Under the pieces are notes generated by a model, which ran no database searches, was not told the origin of the DNA, and saw only the letters and a program-made list of their open reading frames with translations. This document shows positions 7,816 through 15,204 of a stretch of DNA of 37,930 nt, in pieces (within the stretch, counting starts at the first letter, position 1; each line of letters starts with the position of its first letter). Position numbers and translations under genes: made by a program. Source of the stretch: Saprospiraceae bacterium (lineage in GTDB: Bacteria > Bacteroidota > Bacteroidia > Chitinophagales > Saprospiraceae); NCBI GenBank assembly GCA_023299965.1, contig JALZVN010000329.1, positions 1 through 37,930 of the forward strand, written 5' to 3'.

Positions 7816-8871
7816 ATGAAAAAATATATTCCTTTACTTTTATTTTTCTGCAGCGCTGTATGCTTCACATGTAAGACAAAACCAGTCAGCGAAAAAGTAA
7901 TGTCTACTTCAGCTCCAGTGGTAGAAGTCTCTGTCCGTTTTTTAGATAGTTTAGATGCTTCAAATAGTGTTTTAGTGGATAATACCAATGAGATATTCAC
8001 AAGGCTTACCTCTTTAGATATGTGTATCCAAATGAAAGGAGACTGTAAAGAAGGAGAAAGTAAAGACAGCATCGTAAAGCGTTACAAAAAATATTTACAA
8101 AAAGATGTCACCAATTTTAGTGATGACGAAATAAACTGGCTGGGTGGAATATGGGCGGAAGCAGTCAACCTCTGCAACGGTCTCAATAAAAACATCTTGC
8201 CCGCTACTGTCAACCTCATCAAGTCTAAAGGATCATACTATGGTGGAGATGCTTTCTACACTCGAGAAAATTGTATTGTCATTCCTTCGGAAAGAATCGC
8301 CTTGAGACAAAATGAAGCGATGCTCTCCGTAATGTTGCACGAAATTTTCCATTTATATAGTCGTGAAAAACCTGCAAAGCAAAAAGCATTGTATAATATC
8401 ATTGGATTCGAAAGTATCGGAGACTCTAGAGATTTGATTATAGATAGTCCATTAAAAGAACGCCTACTTTGCAATCCTGATGGGCCTAATTTCGCCTACG
8501 GCATAGATCTTCAGTCTAGCAAAGGTGATATCAAATGTATCCCTATTATTAGTTCTACATTAGACAAATTTATTCCATCAAAAACTCAATTTTTTGACTA
8601 CCTCTATTTTGATCTTTTTGAAGTTCAGAAGCAATCCAATGGAAAATGGAAAGTCATCTCCGATGACAAAGGACAAGCTGTAGTACCGGATGATGCAATG
8701 CCTTCGTTCTTCGATCAAATAAAATTTAATACCCAGTACATCATACATCCTGATGAAGTACTAGCAGACAACTTTATGATATTGGCTCTATCCAAAAAAG
8801 ATCCATCCACTTTAGAAAACTTTGATGAAGCTGGAAAAACCTTACTCAAAAAAATAGAAGACGCATTGTAA
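7816..8871 (+). CDS. Putative exported zinc metallopeptidase
   Basis: A 351-residue protein with an N-terminal export signal (KKYIPLLLFFCSAVCFTC); Cys15 or Cys19 might be lipid-modified, though neither lipobox is classical. Residues 175-179 (HEIFH, in MLHEIFHLYS) form an HExxH zinc/catalytic motif after a beta-strand-like stretch, the arrangement of gluzincin/zincin folds. HPDEVLADNF at 311-320 could supply the third ligand. I do not recognise the family. It sits between tex (4 bp upstream) and pbpC (15 bp downstream), so it is probably co-transcribed; a periplasmic or outer-membrane role linked to the cell envelope is an inference from pbpC. Several Cys residues (C70, C77, C120, C153, C219, C241) could form disulfides. 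Confidence 0.65.
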   Translation: MKKYIPLLLFFCSAVCFTCKTKPVSEKVMSTSAPVVEVSVRFLDSLDASNSVLVDNTNEIFTRLTSLDMCIQMKGDCKEGESKDSIVKRYKKYLQKDVTNFSDDEINWLGGIWAEAVNLCNGLNKNILPATVNLIKSKGSYYGGDAFYTRENCIVIPSERIALRQNEAMLSVMLHEIFHLYSREKPAKQKALYNIIGFESIGDSRDLIIDSPLKERLLCNPDGPNFAYGIDLQSSKGDIKCIPIISSTLDKFIPSKTQFFDYLYFDLFEVQKQSNGKWKVISDDKGQAVVPDDAMPSFFDQIKFNTQYIIHPDEVLADNFMILALSKKDPSTLENFDEAGKTLLKKIEDAL

Positions 8872-8886
8872 CCGTTATATAGCCAT

Positions 8887-11292
8887 ATGACTCTAATCAA
8901 CAAGTACATGCCTAGCCAAAAGAGATATAAGCTACTTGGACTTTGCTTGATAGTATGTATCGTCTATTATATCTTTTGCCTACCCAGTAAGTTGTTTGAC
9001 ACCCCCTATGCAAAGGTATTGGTAGATGAAAGCGGACAACTCTTGAGCGCCAGTATCTCCGCAGATGGTCAGTGGCGATTCCCGCCTATTGATAGCGTTC
9101 CACACAAATTTGCTACTGCCCTTATTCAATTTGAAGATAGGCGATTTTATTCGCATTGGGGTGTAGATCTGCAAAGCGTAGCCCGTGCTATTCATCAAAA
9201 TATTAGTAATAGAAAAGTAGTCAGCGGTGCAAGTACGCTGAGTATGCAGGTCATGCGGCTTTCTGCTCCCCAAAACAAACGGAACCTCTTCAATAAAATT
9301 CAAGAGATGATAAAAGCTACTCGCTTAGAGTTCCGTTTATCAAAAGAAGAGATTCTAGAACTATACACCTCGCACGCTCCATTTGGGGGCAATGTGGTCG
9401 GTTTAGAAGCTGCATGCTGGAGATATTATAGCAAAGCTCCTGATCTACTTACTTGGTCAGAAGCTGCAACCCTAGCAGTGCTACCAAATGCTCCTGCTCT
9501 TATTCATCCAGGTAGAAATAGAAAAGAACTACAAGAAAAAAGAAATAGATTGTTGGCGAAGCTACTTGACACGGGTCATATAGATTCTCTGAGCTATAAC
9601 CTATCGGTAGACGAGCCCATCCCTGTTGCACCAAAAGCACTCCCTAGGTGGGCTAACCATCTCATGCATACTGCCTACAGATATGGAGATCAAAAAAGCA
9701 GAGAAGGCAAAATAAAATCTAGCATCGACATTCATCTTCAAAAAGAAGTGCATCGAATCATAGGTCAAAGCCATAGTGTAAATGATGCAGAATTCATCCA
9801 TAATAGCGCTGCTCTTGTTATACATGTCCCCAGTGGAAAAGTAAAAGCTTATATAGGTAATGCTCCCAATGCAGGTTTTAAAAATCAAGGCGATGTGGAT
9901 ATTGTGATGGCACCAAGAAGCACCGGTAGTATTTTAAAACCATTCTTGTATGCGCTCTGTCTGCAGGATGGGAAATATTTACCCGATGCTATGATCAAAG
10001 ATGTGCCTATCCAACTCCAAGGATACGCTCCTAAAAACTTTGATCGCAAATTTTCTGGAGTAGTCCCTTTTTCACAAGCATTGAGCAGATCACTCAATGT
10101 GCCTTTTGTCAATGCACTACAAGAGTATAATTTGGAAAAATTCTATGACTTTCTCCAAGACGCAGATTATAGTCACATCACAGCCTCTCCAAATCATTAT
10201 GGTTTGAGTCTTATCTTAGGAGGTGCGGAAGCCAACTTATGGGATCTGAGTTCGACTTATGTCAGTATGGCTAGAACCTTGCGTGACTATCCTAATACCA
10301 ATGGTACGTATCAAGCGAGCGATTTTGACAAAGCCAGCTGGCTTGCAAATCATGAAATTCCAACAATGAAAAGAACTGAGCATTCGGATTTTCTTTCAGC
10401 TTCGGCTATCTGGCATACCTTCAAGGCTATGCAACAGGTAAAACGTCCAGATGAAGAAGGCCATTGGGAAAACTTTGACTCCGCGGTAAACATCGCTTGG
10501 AAGACAGGAACTAGCTTTGGCTTTAAAGATGCATGGGCTATCGGTGTCAATGCTGAGTATGTGGTCGGCGTGTGGGTAGGCAATGCAGATGGGGAAGGTA
10601 GACCAGGTCTAATCGGCGTAAAGAAAGCCGCTCCTATCCTTTTTGATATTTTCAAACAACTACCAAGATCAGATTGGTTCGAGCCACCTTACGATGACAT
10701 GGTGCAAATGCCCGTATGCAGAAAATCTGGATATAGAAGCCACAAAGATGTATGCCCTACAGTGGACACCATCTGGGCTCCGCAACAAGGCTTAAAAGCA
10801 GATATATGCCCTATGCATCAAGTTGTATTTACCAATCAACAAGGCGATCGACAAGTGAACGCCACGTGTTATCCAAGAGCACAGATGCAGAAAAAGACTT
10901 TCTTCGTTCTCAATCCTACAGCTGCTTACTTCTACAAACGTTTTGACCCACAGTATCAAGCACTGCCCGTCCTAGCTCAAGGTTGCTCTACGACTAAAGC
11001 GAAGCAACGGAATATGGAATTCATCTATCCTAAAGCAAATGACAAAATCTATATTCCTATAGAACTAGATGGCAAACTTGGAAAAGCGATCTTCAAGGTA
11101 GCGCATATCCTAGATGGTGAAGTACTGTATTGGCATCTTGGAGAGGAATATCTAGGAAGTACTTCAGAGTTTCATGAGATGGCACTGCAGCCCCCTTATG
11201 GCAAAAATAAGATCACCGTTATAGATTCAAAAGGTAATCGAATTAGCCAAAATTTTGAAATCTTGAACAATCAAAAAACTGGAAATAAGTAG
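8887..11292 (+). CDS. pbpC: Penicillin-binding protein 1C (bifunctional glycosyltransferase/transpeptidase)
   Basis: An 801-residue class A penicillin-binding protein of the PbpC type. One N-terminal membrane anchor (~17-33) precedes the GT51 glycosyltransferase domain with catalytic Glu83 in QFEDRRFYSHWGVD and the block GASTLSMQVMR. The transpeptidase domain has SxxK at 348-351 (SILK), SxN at 402-404 (SLN) and KTG at 539-541. A C-terminal beta-rich BiPBP_C-like domain covers ~710-795. It polymerises lipid II and cross-links peptidoglycan at the periplasmic face. PbpC in many bacteria lies beside an alpha-2-macroglobulin gene; here it follows a putative metallopeptidase instead. Key catalytic residues are intact. 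The start 15 bp after the previous stop is supported by the basic N-terminus before the anchor. Confidence 0.95.
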   Translation: MTLINKYMPSQKRYKLLGLCLIVCIVYYIFCLPSKLFDTPYAKVLVDESGQLLSASISADGQWRFPPIDSVPHKFATALIQFEDRRFYSHWGVDLQSVARAIHQNISNRKVVSGASTLSMQVMRLSAPQNKRNLFNKIQEMIKATRLEFRLSKEEILELYTSHAPFGGNVVGLEAACWRYYSKAPDLLTWSEAATLAVLPNAPALIHPGRNRKELQEKRNRLLAKLLDTGHIDSLSYNLSVDEPIPVAPKALPRWANHLMHTAYRYGDQKSREGKIKSSIDIHLQKEVHRIIGQSHSVNDAEFIHNSAALVIHVPSGKVKAYIGNAPNAGFKNQGDVDIVMAPRSTGSILKPFLYALCLQDGKYLPDAMIKDVPIQLQGYAPKNFDRKFSGVVPFSQALSRSLNVPFVNALQEYNLEKFYDFLQDADYSHITASPNHYGLSLILGGAEANLWDLSSTYVSMARTLRDYPNTNGTYQASDFDKASWLANHEIPTMKRTEHSDFLSASAIWHTFKAMQQVKRPDEEGHWENFDSAVNIAWKTGTSFGFKDAWAIGVNAEYVVGVWVGNADGEGRPGLIGVKKAAPILFDIFKQLPRSDWFEPPYDDMVQMPVCRKSGYRSHKDVCPTVDTIWAPQQGLKADICPMHQVVFTNQQGDRQVNATCYPRAQMQKKTFFVLNPTAAYFYKRFDPQYQALPVLAQGCSTTKAKQRNMEFIYPKANDKIYIPIELDGKLGKAIFKVAHILDGEVLYWHLGEEYLGSTSEFHEMALQPPYGKNKITVIDSKGNRISQNFEILNNQKTGNK

Positions 11293-11307
11293 GGGCAAAA
11301 AAAAATC

Positions 11308-11337
11308 CCTGCACCTAGAAGGGAGTTAAGGTGCAGG
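11308..11337 (-). terminator. Intrinsic terminator, minus strand
   Basis: CCTGCACC (11308-11315) and GGTGCAGG (11330-11337) form an 8-bp stem. On the minus strand the hairpin is followed within two bases by a long T-run (complement of the A-run 11297-11305). It lies 160 bp beyond the stop of the histidine kinase gene and probably ends that transcript. Confidence 0.7.
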
Positions 11338-11497
11338 AAGATTAAACAAACATACTATGAGAAAACTAGGTCAAATATATGGGTGTTTTACGTTATATGT
11401 GGGGCACTATGACGTCTAGGTAGGCAAAACTTACTAAGCGGTAAGAATCGTTTAGAAAGCGGTCGTCTTCAGTGCCAAATTTTTGGTCAAATGTGGG

Positions 11498-13402
11498 TTA
11501 TTTGAGTTTAAAATCGACAACTGGGAGAATTAATTCCACTCTAGTCCCCATTGCATTCCCCGTTTGCTTGTCATAAAGATCAATCGTCTCTACAGATAAA
11601 TCAGGACTATTTAAACTAGATTTAAGAACATCTAATCTCTTTTGGGTAATAGAGGTCCCCATGGACTTGTGCTGCTCGTGGTAGCCTCCTTTGGCTTGGA
11701 TTTCTCCTGCTTTGACTCTGCCGATTCCATTATCCTCAACTATGCACTTGAGTGTGTCCTCAGTATGGTAAATAAATTCTACCAACAGTCTACCATCACT
11801 TCTAGTGCGAATGCCGTGTTCAAGCGCATTTTCAACATATGGCTGTACGATCATACTCGGTAGGCAGACCAAATCTTCCTCTAGTTCATCATCGACCTTG
11901 ACCACAAAAGTCATTTGGTCAGAATAACGAAGCTTTTTATTGATATCTAAATACTCCTTTAGGAACTCCACTTCGTCCTCTAAGGAGAGACTTTCAATAT
12001 CTGAATAATAAAGGCTCTTTCTAATTAAGCTAGCAAATTGAGCAAGATACTTAGCTGCATTTTCTTTTTCATTGGAACTGATATACCCTTGTATGGAGTT
12101 GAGTGCATTGTGAATGAAATGCGGATTCATTTGCGCCCGTAATGCTTTTAGTTGTAGTTTTTTAGATTCAAGACGAAGCAATTCTGATTCTTGCTCTTTG
12201 CTCTGCGCGTCATATTTTATTTGGAGCTCCGTTATCTTTCTTGCTTTGACTTCTTGTTGATATTCTTCATTGTGATTGGCGTGCATCAACTGATATCTAT
12301 AAGCCATTTCAAAATTTTCTTGCTCAGCGTAATATGCAGCAATACTTTGGTACATTATAGCCAATAGCTTATTGCTTTCACTGGCTTTTGCGTATTCAAA
12401 GGCTTTTAGCAAGGAATCTAACCTCTTTTGGTTTTTATCCAATTTGAGGTAGGCTTCTGCTTTCCAAAGCTGTAAGTAAAAGAGATTAGGAAGATCTTTC
12501 TTTTCTTGTTGATCATATATTTTCTCCGCTGTATTGTATTTTTCTAGTGCATTCTTGATATCGCCTTGCTCAAATAAACAAAAGCCAGCATTGGCGTACG
12601 CACCAGCCTTAGCCGCTACACTCGAGTCGTCCTTAATGATGATAGATTTTTCAAAAAAGGATTTGGCCACTTCGTAATTCTCTAAGGCGATATAACCCAA
12701 ACCAGCTAATAGGTAATGCCAACTCAGTCGTCCTTTGATGTCATTCTTCTCGCACAAATCTACCACGCTAGTGTATGCTCTCACACTCTTTTTGACATCT
12801 CCATTGTGCTCAAAGATATTACCTAGACCGCTTTGAATCACCGTCTGAAAGTAATAATCCTTTGTATCTAAAGCTTCTGCTTTATCGAATCGTTTTTGTG
12901 CTTTATGAAATAAAGAAAGCGCTTTATCATAATTTTCTTCTTTGAGATAAACTCCAGCCTCTCGGCACAACAATCTAGCTCTTAATTTTTTATCCGGAAA
13001 ATCTCTTAATATTCTTCTTGCTTTGGCGATATAGTGTCTTGCTATTTCTAGTTTATCTAGATTGATACATACTCCTACAAAATCAATATACCCCTCGAGC
13101 TGCTCCTTTGCGTCTCCAGAGATTTCTAGAATTTCAATAGCTGCTGTAAACTTACTTTCCGCAAGCTCATAATCATAGTCTTGATTGTGTATTACGCCCG
13201 CTTTCAGGAGATAGCTTAAAAATATTTCTGGTTCTTTATGATTCTTAAGCAAGACTTCCATTTGGTGAATGGCAAATTTTGCTTTCGTGTTGTCTGTATA
13301 AATTAACTGGTCCGTCAACTGATCTAGCATGCGTAGTTGCTGGATGGGTTCATCGCTAGAGAGGATGGCATCTTCAAGTTTTTGAATAGCGTCTGTAAAC
13401 AT
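11498..13402 (-). CDS. Soluble TPR-containing LytS-type sensor histidine kinase
   Basis: A 634-residue protein with no signal peptide or membrane helix. Residues ~40-380 are tetratricopeptide-like repeats (for example KEENYDKALSLFHKAQKRFD, ENYEVAKSFFEKSI, FEQGDIKNALEKYNTAEKIY). A coiled-coil linker (~385-422) leads to the His_kinase domain (PF06580 type): phospho-acceptor His428 in LRAQMNPHFIHNALNSIQ, the N-box PYVENALEHG at 521-530, and the ATP-binding EDNGIG at 556-561, with a further glycine patch near GTSITQKRL. Such kinases act with LytTR response regulators; one is encoded upstream on the same strand (13710-14510). The signal is presumably intracellular and read by the TPR region. Between the two lies a small double-glycine peptide gene. 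Confidence 0.92.
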   Translation of the reverse strand: MFTDAIQKLEDAILSSDEPIQQLRMLDQLTDQLIYTDNTKAKFAIHQMEVLLKNHKEPEIFLSYLLKAGVIHNQDYDYELAESKFTAAIEILEISGDAKEQLEGYIDFVGVCINLDKLEIARHYIAKARRILRDFPDKKLRARLLCREAGVYLKEENYDKALSLFHKAQKRFDKAEALDTKDYYFQTVIQSGLGNIFEHNGDVKKSVRAYTSVVDLCEKNDIKGRLSWHYLLAGLGYIALENYEVAKSFFEKSIIIKDDSSVAAKAGAYANAGFCLFEQGDIKNALEKYNTAEKIYDQQEKKDLPNLFYLQLWKAEAYLKLDKNQKRLDSLLKAFEYAKASESNKLLAIMYQSIAAYYAEQENFEMAYRYQLMHANHNEEYQQEVKARKITELQIKYDAQSKEQESELLRLESKKLQLKALRAQMNPHFIHNALNSIQGYISSNEKENAAKYLAQFASLIRKSLYYSDIESLSLEDEVEFLKEYLDINKKLRYSDQMTFVVKVDDELEEDLVCLPSMIVQPYVENALEHGIRTRSDGRLLVEFIYHTEDTLKCIVEDNGIGRVKAGEIQAKGGYHEQHKSMGTSITQKRLDVLKSSLNSPDLSVETIDLYDKQTGNAMGTRVELILPVVDFKLK

Positions 13403-13434
13403 AGGATATCAAATATGGACAATCTTAAACAAAA

Positions 13435-13463
13435 ACGGGTACACAACATACATTGTGACCCGT
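13435..13463 (-). terminator. Intrinsic terminator after the double-glycine peptide gene
   Basis: On the minus strand: ACGGGT, CACAA, loop, TTGTG, one bulged base, ACCCGT, then TTTTTGTTT. In plus coordinates the arms are 13435-13440 with 13458-13463 and 13442-13446 with 13453-13457. It begins 22 bp after the peptide stop codon and ends about 30 bp before the kinase ATG. It would separate the peptide transcript from the kinase transcript or act as an attenuator between them. Confidence 0.75.
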
Positions 13464-13484
13464 TATTTAATTCTTGACAGTGTA

Positions 13485-13622
13485 TCAGTGAGGTACAGTA
13501 CCTCCCCAACCACCAAACCAGAAAAATGCTCGCTTGCTTCCTCCTTTGATTTTTTTCATATCGTCAAAGTCGAGTACAAAGAGGTCTTTCTTCAAGTCTT
13601 GAAGTTTAACCAATTTTCCCAT
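13485..13622 (-). CDS. Double-glycine leader peptide precursor (ComC/bacteriocin-like)
   Basis: A 45-codon gene. The leader (residues 1-28) begins MGKLVKLQDLKKDLF and ends FDDMKKIKGG. Counting from the Gly-Gly cleavage site, the double-glycine leader consensus is met: L17 at -12, acidic D21 at -8, M22 at -7, I25 at -4, G27 at -2, G28 at -1. The predicted mature part is SKRAFFWFGGWGGTVPH, 17 residues, aromatic and glycine-rich. Such leaders are cut and exported by C39-peptidase ABC transporters; none is encoded in this window. A TATATTTA -7-like box lies 35 bp upstream (13657-13664, minus strand) and an intrinsic terminator directly downstream. It lies between a LytTR regulator and a TPR histidine kinase on the same strand, so a signalling pheromone is likely, a bacteriocin possible. 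No homologue is known to me by sequence. Confidence 0.75.
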   Translation of the reverse strand: MGKLVKLQDLKKDLFVLDFDDMKKIKGGSKRAFFWFGGWGGTVPH

Positions 13623-13669
13623 AGTACAGGATTTTCGTGTTGTTAAAAATTGTCAGTAAATATATATTA

Positions 13670-13687
13670 TACCCTTCGAAAAGGGTA
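13670..13687 (-). promoter_or_regulatory. Palindrome in the promoter region of the peptide gene
   Basis: On the minus strand TACCCTT, TTCG, AAGGGTA: a 7-bp inverted repeat with a 4-nt TTCG centre, 23 bp after the response regulator stop codon. It sits between a TTG (13688-13690) and the TATATTTA box (13657-13664), where a -33 and a -7 element would be. It could be an operator over the peptide promoter or an RNA hairpin with a UUCG loop at the 3' end of the regulator mRNA; no T-run follows. Confidence 0.5.
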
Positions 13688-13709
13688 CAACTTCTTTAGC
13701 AAAGGAAAT

Positions 13710-14510
13710 CTACATCCCCATTTGCATTGCCTTCAACTGCTGTATAAATGCAGGTCTTCTTCTTCTTGACACCTCTATCTCTTTCTCATCATCCATGATC
13801 AAATATCCCCCTTCTCCCTTCACGAACTTTTGCATATAATTCAAATTGATTACATGCTTTTTATGCACTCTAAAGAAGTTCTTACTCTCCAATAAATCAG
13901 CATACCACTTGATCGTTTTGGAAACTGTAATCTTCTGCTTGTTCTCTAGATAAATGTGTGTATAGTTGTCCTCCCCTTCTAGTCGTATAATATCCTTGAT
14001 ATTGACAAAGTAGATGCCATCCACTGCGGAGATACTCATCTTTGAAAAGATGTTAGGATTGGTGTAGTATTCTTTAAACACCTCCAGGCGCTCGTTGATA
14101 GATTCGTCCGCACTAGGCGTATATCTACTAACTGCCTCTTTTAGCTTATCCGGATCTATTGGCTTTTGGATATAGTCTATAGAACTATATCTACAAGCCT
14201 GTACTGCATATTCTGAAAAAGCAGTCACAAAAATAATATTGAACGAGATGTTGGGATTCTGGTCTAGTAGACTAAAAATGAGCCCATCAGACAACTGAAT
14301 ATCCATGAATGCCAGGTCTATTTTAGTACCTAGATTCTGCAATAAAATTTGTCCTTCCGCTATACTCGTTGCCGTACCTAATAATTCAATATCAGGGCAA
14401 TATTCTTGGATCAAATTCTTTAAATTTTTGAGGCTATTCAATTCATCCTCAATAATAATCGCTCTTATCACTATAATAATCTTGTTTAACTTGTTTACAA
14501 TAAATCGCAC
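13710..14510 (-). CDS. LytTR-family response regulator
   Basis: A 266-residue two-component regulator. The receiver domain (~17-135) has the acidic pair ED at 21-22, phospho-acceptor Asp70 in LAFMDIQLSDG, the switch VTAFSEYAVQA and the lysine in YIQKPID. The LytTR DNA-binding domain (~150-262) shows IRLEGEDNYTHIYLENKQKI, FFRVHKKHVINLNYM and a closing basic RRRRPAFIQQL. The first 13 residues of this frame are atypical; the family usually begins just before RAIIIEDE, and a GTG (V14, at 14471-14469) is a credible alternative start. It is the natural partner of the soluble histidine kinase 300 bp downstream. LytTR proteins bind paired short direct repeats upstream of targets; the peptide gene next door is the obvious candidate. 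Confidence 0.92.
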   Translation of the reverse strand: MRFIVNKLNKIIIVIRAIIIEDELNSLKNLKNLIQEYCPDIELLGTATSIAEGQILLQNLGTKIDLAFMDIQLSDGLIFSLLDQNPNISFNIIFVTAFSEYAVQACRYSSIDYIQKPIDPDKLKEAVSRYTPSADESINERLEVFKEYYTNPNIFSKMSISAVDGIYFVNIKDIIRLEGEDNYTHIYLENKQKITVSKTIKWYADLLESKNFFRVHKKHVINLNYMQKFVKGEGGYLIMDDEKEIEVSRRRRPAFIQQLKAMQMGM

Positions 14511-14937
14511 GCTCCTTTACTCCCGTTAAGAGAACTGGACCTTCGTTTCGACATAGATTGATTGTAAGTGTGGATAGCTGCTAAACTTTTCCGACGCTGT
14601 AAAGAAATAAAAAAATATTAATATAAAGTAAATACTATCTAAAAAATGTTGAAAATGAAGGTATAACATATCTAATTCGCTTTATTTTGAAAAATGTTAC
14701 CTTTTTTAGGCACAAATTTTGTTTCGTAACCTAGTCCCTTTTTTTACCCGCCTGTAGAGACCAAATCCTAAGCAATAAACCAAGATCATAAAATCACTAC
14801 ATTTTTTTGAACGCGCTGTAGGTCTTATACGAGCTATAAATCACAACAATTCTCTAACTATCTATCTAGTAGCTTCTTAGACTTAAAAAAAAAGCGATCC
14901 CGCTATACAGAAATCAACACGCTAAGACCTATACTTC
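14511..14937. other. Intergenic region upstream of the response regulator
   Basis: AT-rich leader and promoter DNA for the minus-strand LytTR gene, then unremarkable sequence up to repeat copy B. No coding frame or RNA gene is supported. Confidence 0.4.
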
Positions 14938-15066
14938 GGGCAAAGGATATGGAAGGTGGCCCGATAGGGTCAGTCCCGATTTTTTTTTATCGGGACAGTA
15001 GCGAAGCGAATCCTGGAGGAGCCTGGCCTCGCTCTAGACGTAGGCTCCGCCTAGTCTAGAGCGAGG
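14938..15066 (+). repeat. Hairpin-rich Bacteroidota intergenic repeat, copy B
   Basis: Core GGATATGGAAGGTGGCCCGA (14945-14964), then hairpin GTCCCGAT/ATCGGGAC (14973-14980 with 14989-14996, T-rich loop), then a long hairpin. In the latter CCTCGCTCTAGAC (15027-15039) pairs perfectly with GTCTAGAGCGAGG (15054-15066), and inside it TAGGC (15041-15045) pairs with GCCTA (15049-15053): 18 paired bases with one bulged G. It lies 138 bp before the ion channel gene. Related to the copies at 5439-5592, 18520-18640 and 31900-32070. Confidence 0.55.
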
Positions 15067-15204
15067 TGACCCCAAATCAAACAAATATCCTAGCACTCCT
15101 CTGCTATAGATCTTCTTTTTGGGGCTCCACTTTCCAGTTTTCACATATTTACTATATGTTTGTATCTAACATGGGGGCAACATCGTTCTTATTGGTAATA
15201 TAAA

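Noticed and set aside
13455..13646. 63-codon plus-strand frame opposite the double-glycine peptide gene
   Set aside because: It has no recognisable protein pattern, whereas the minus-strand frame has the leader consensus and its own terminator.
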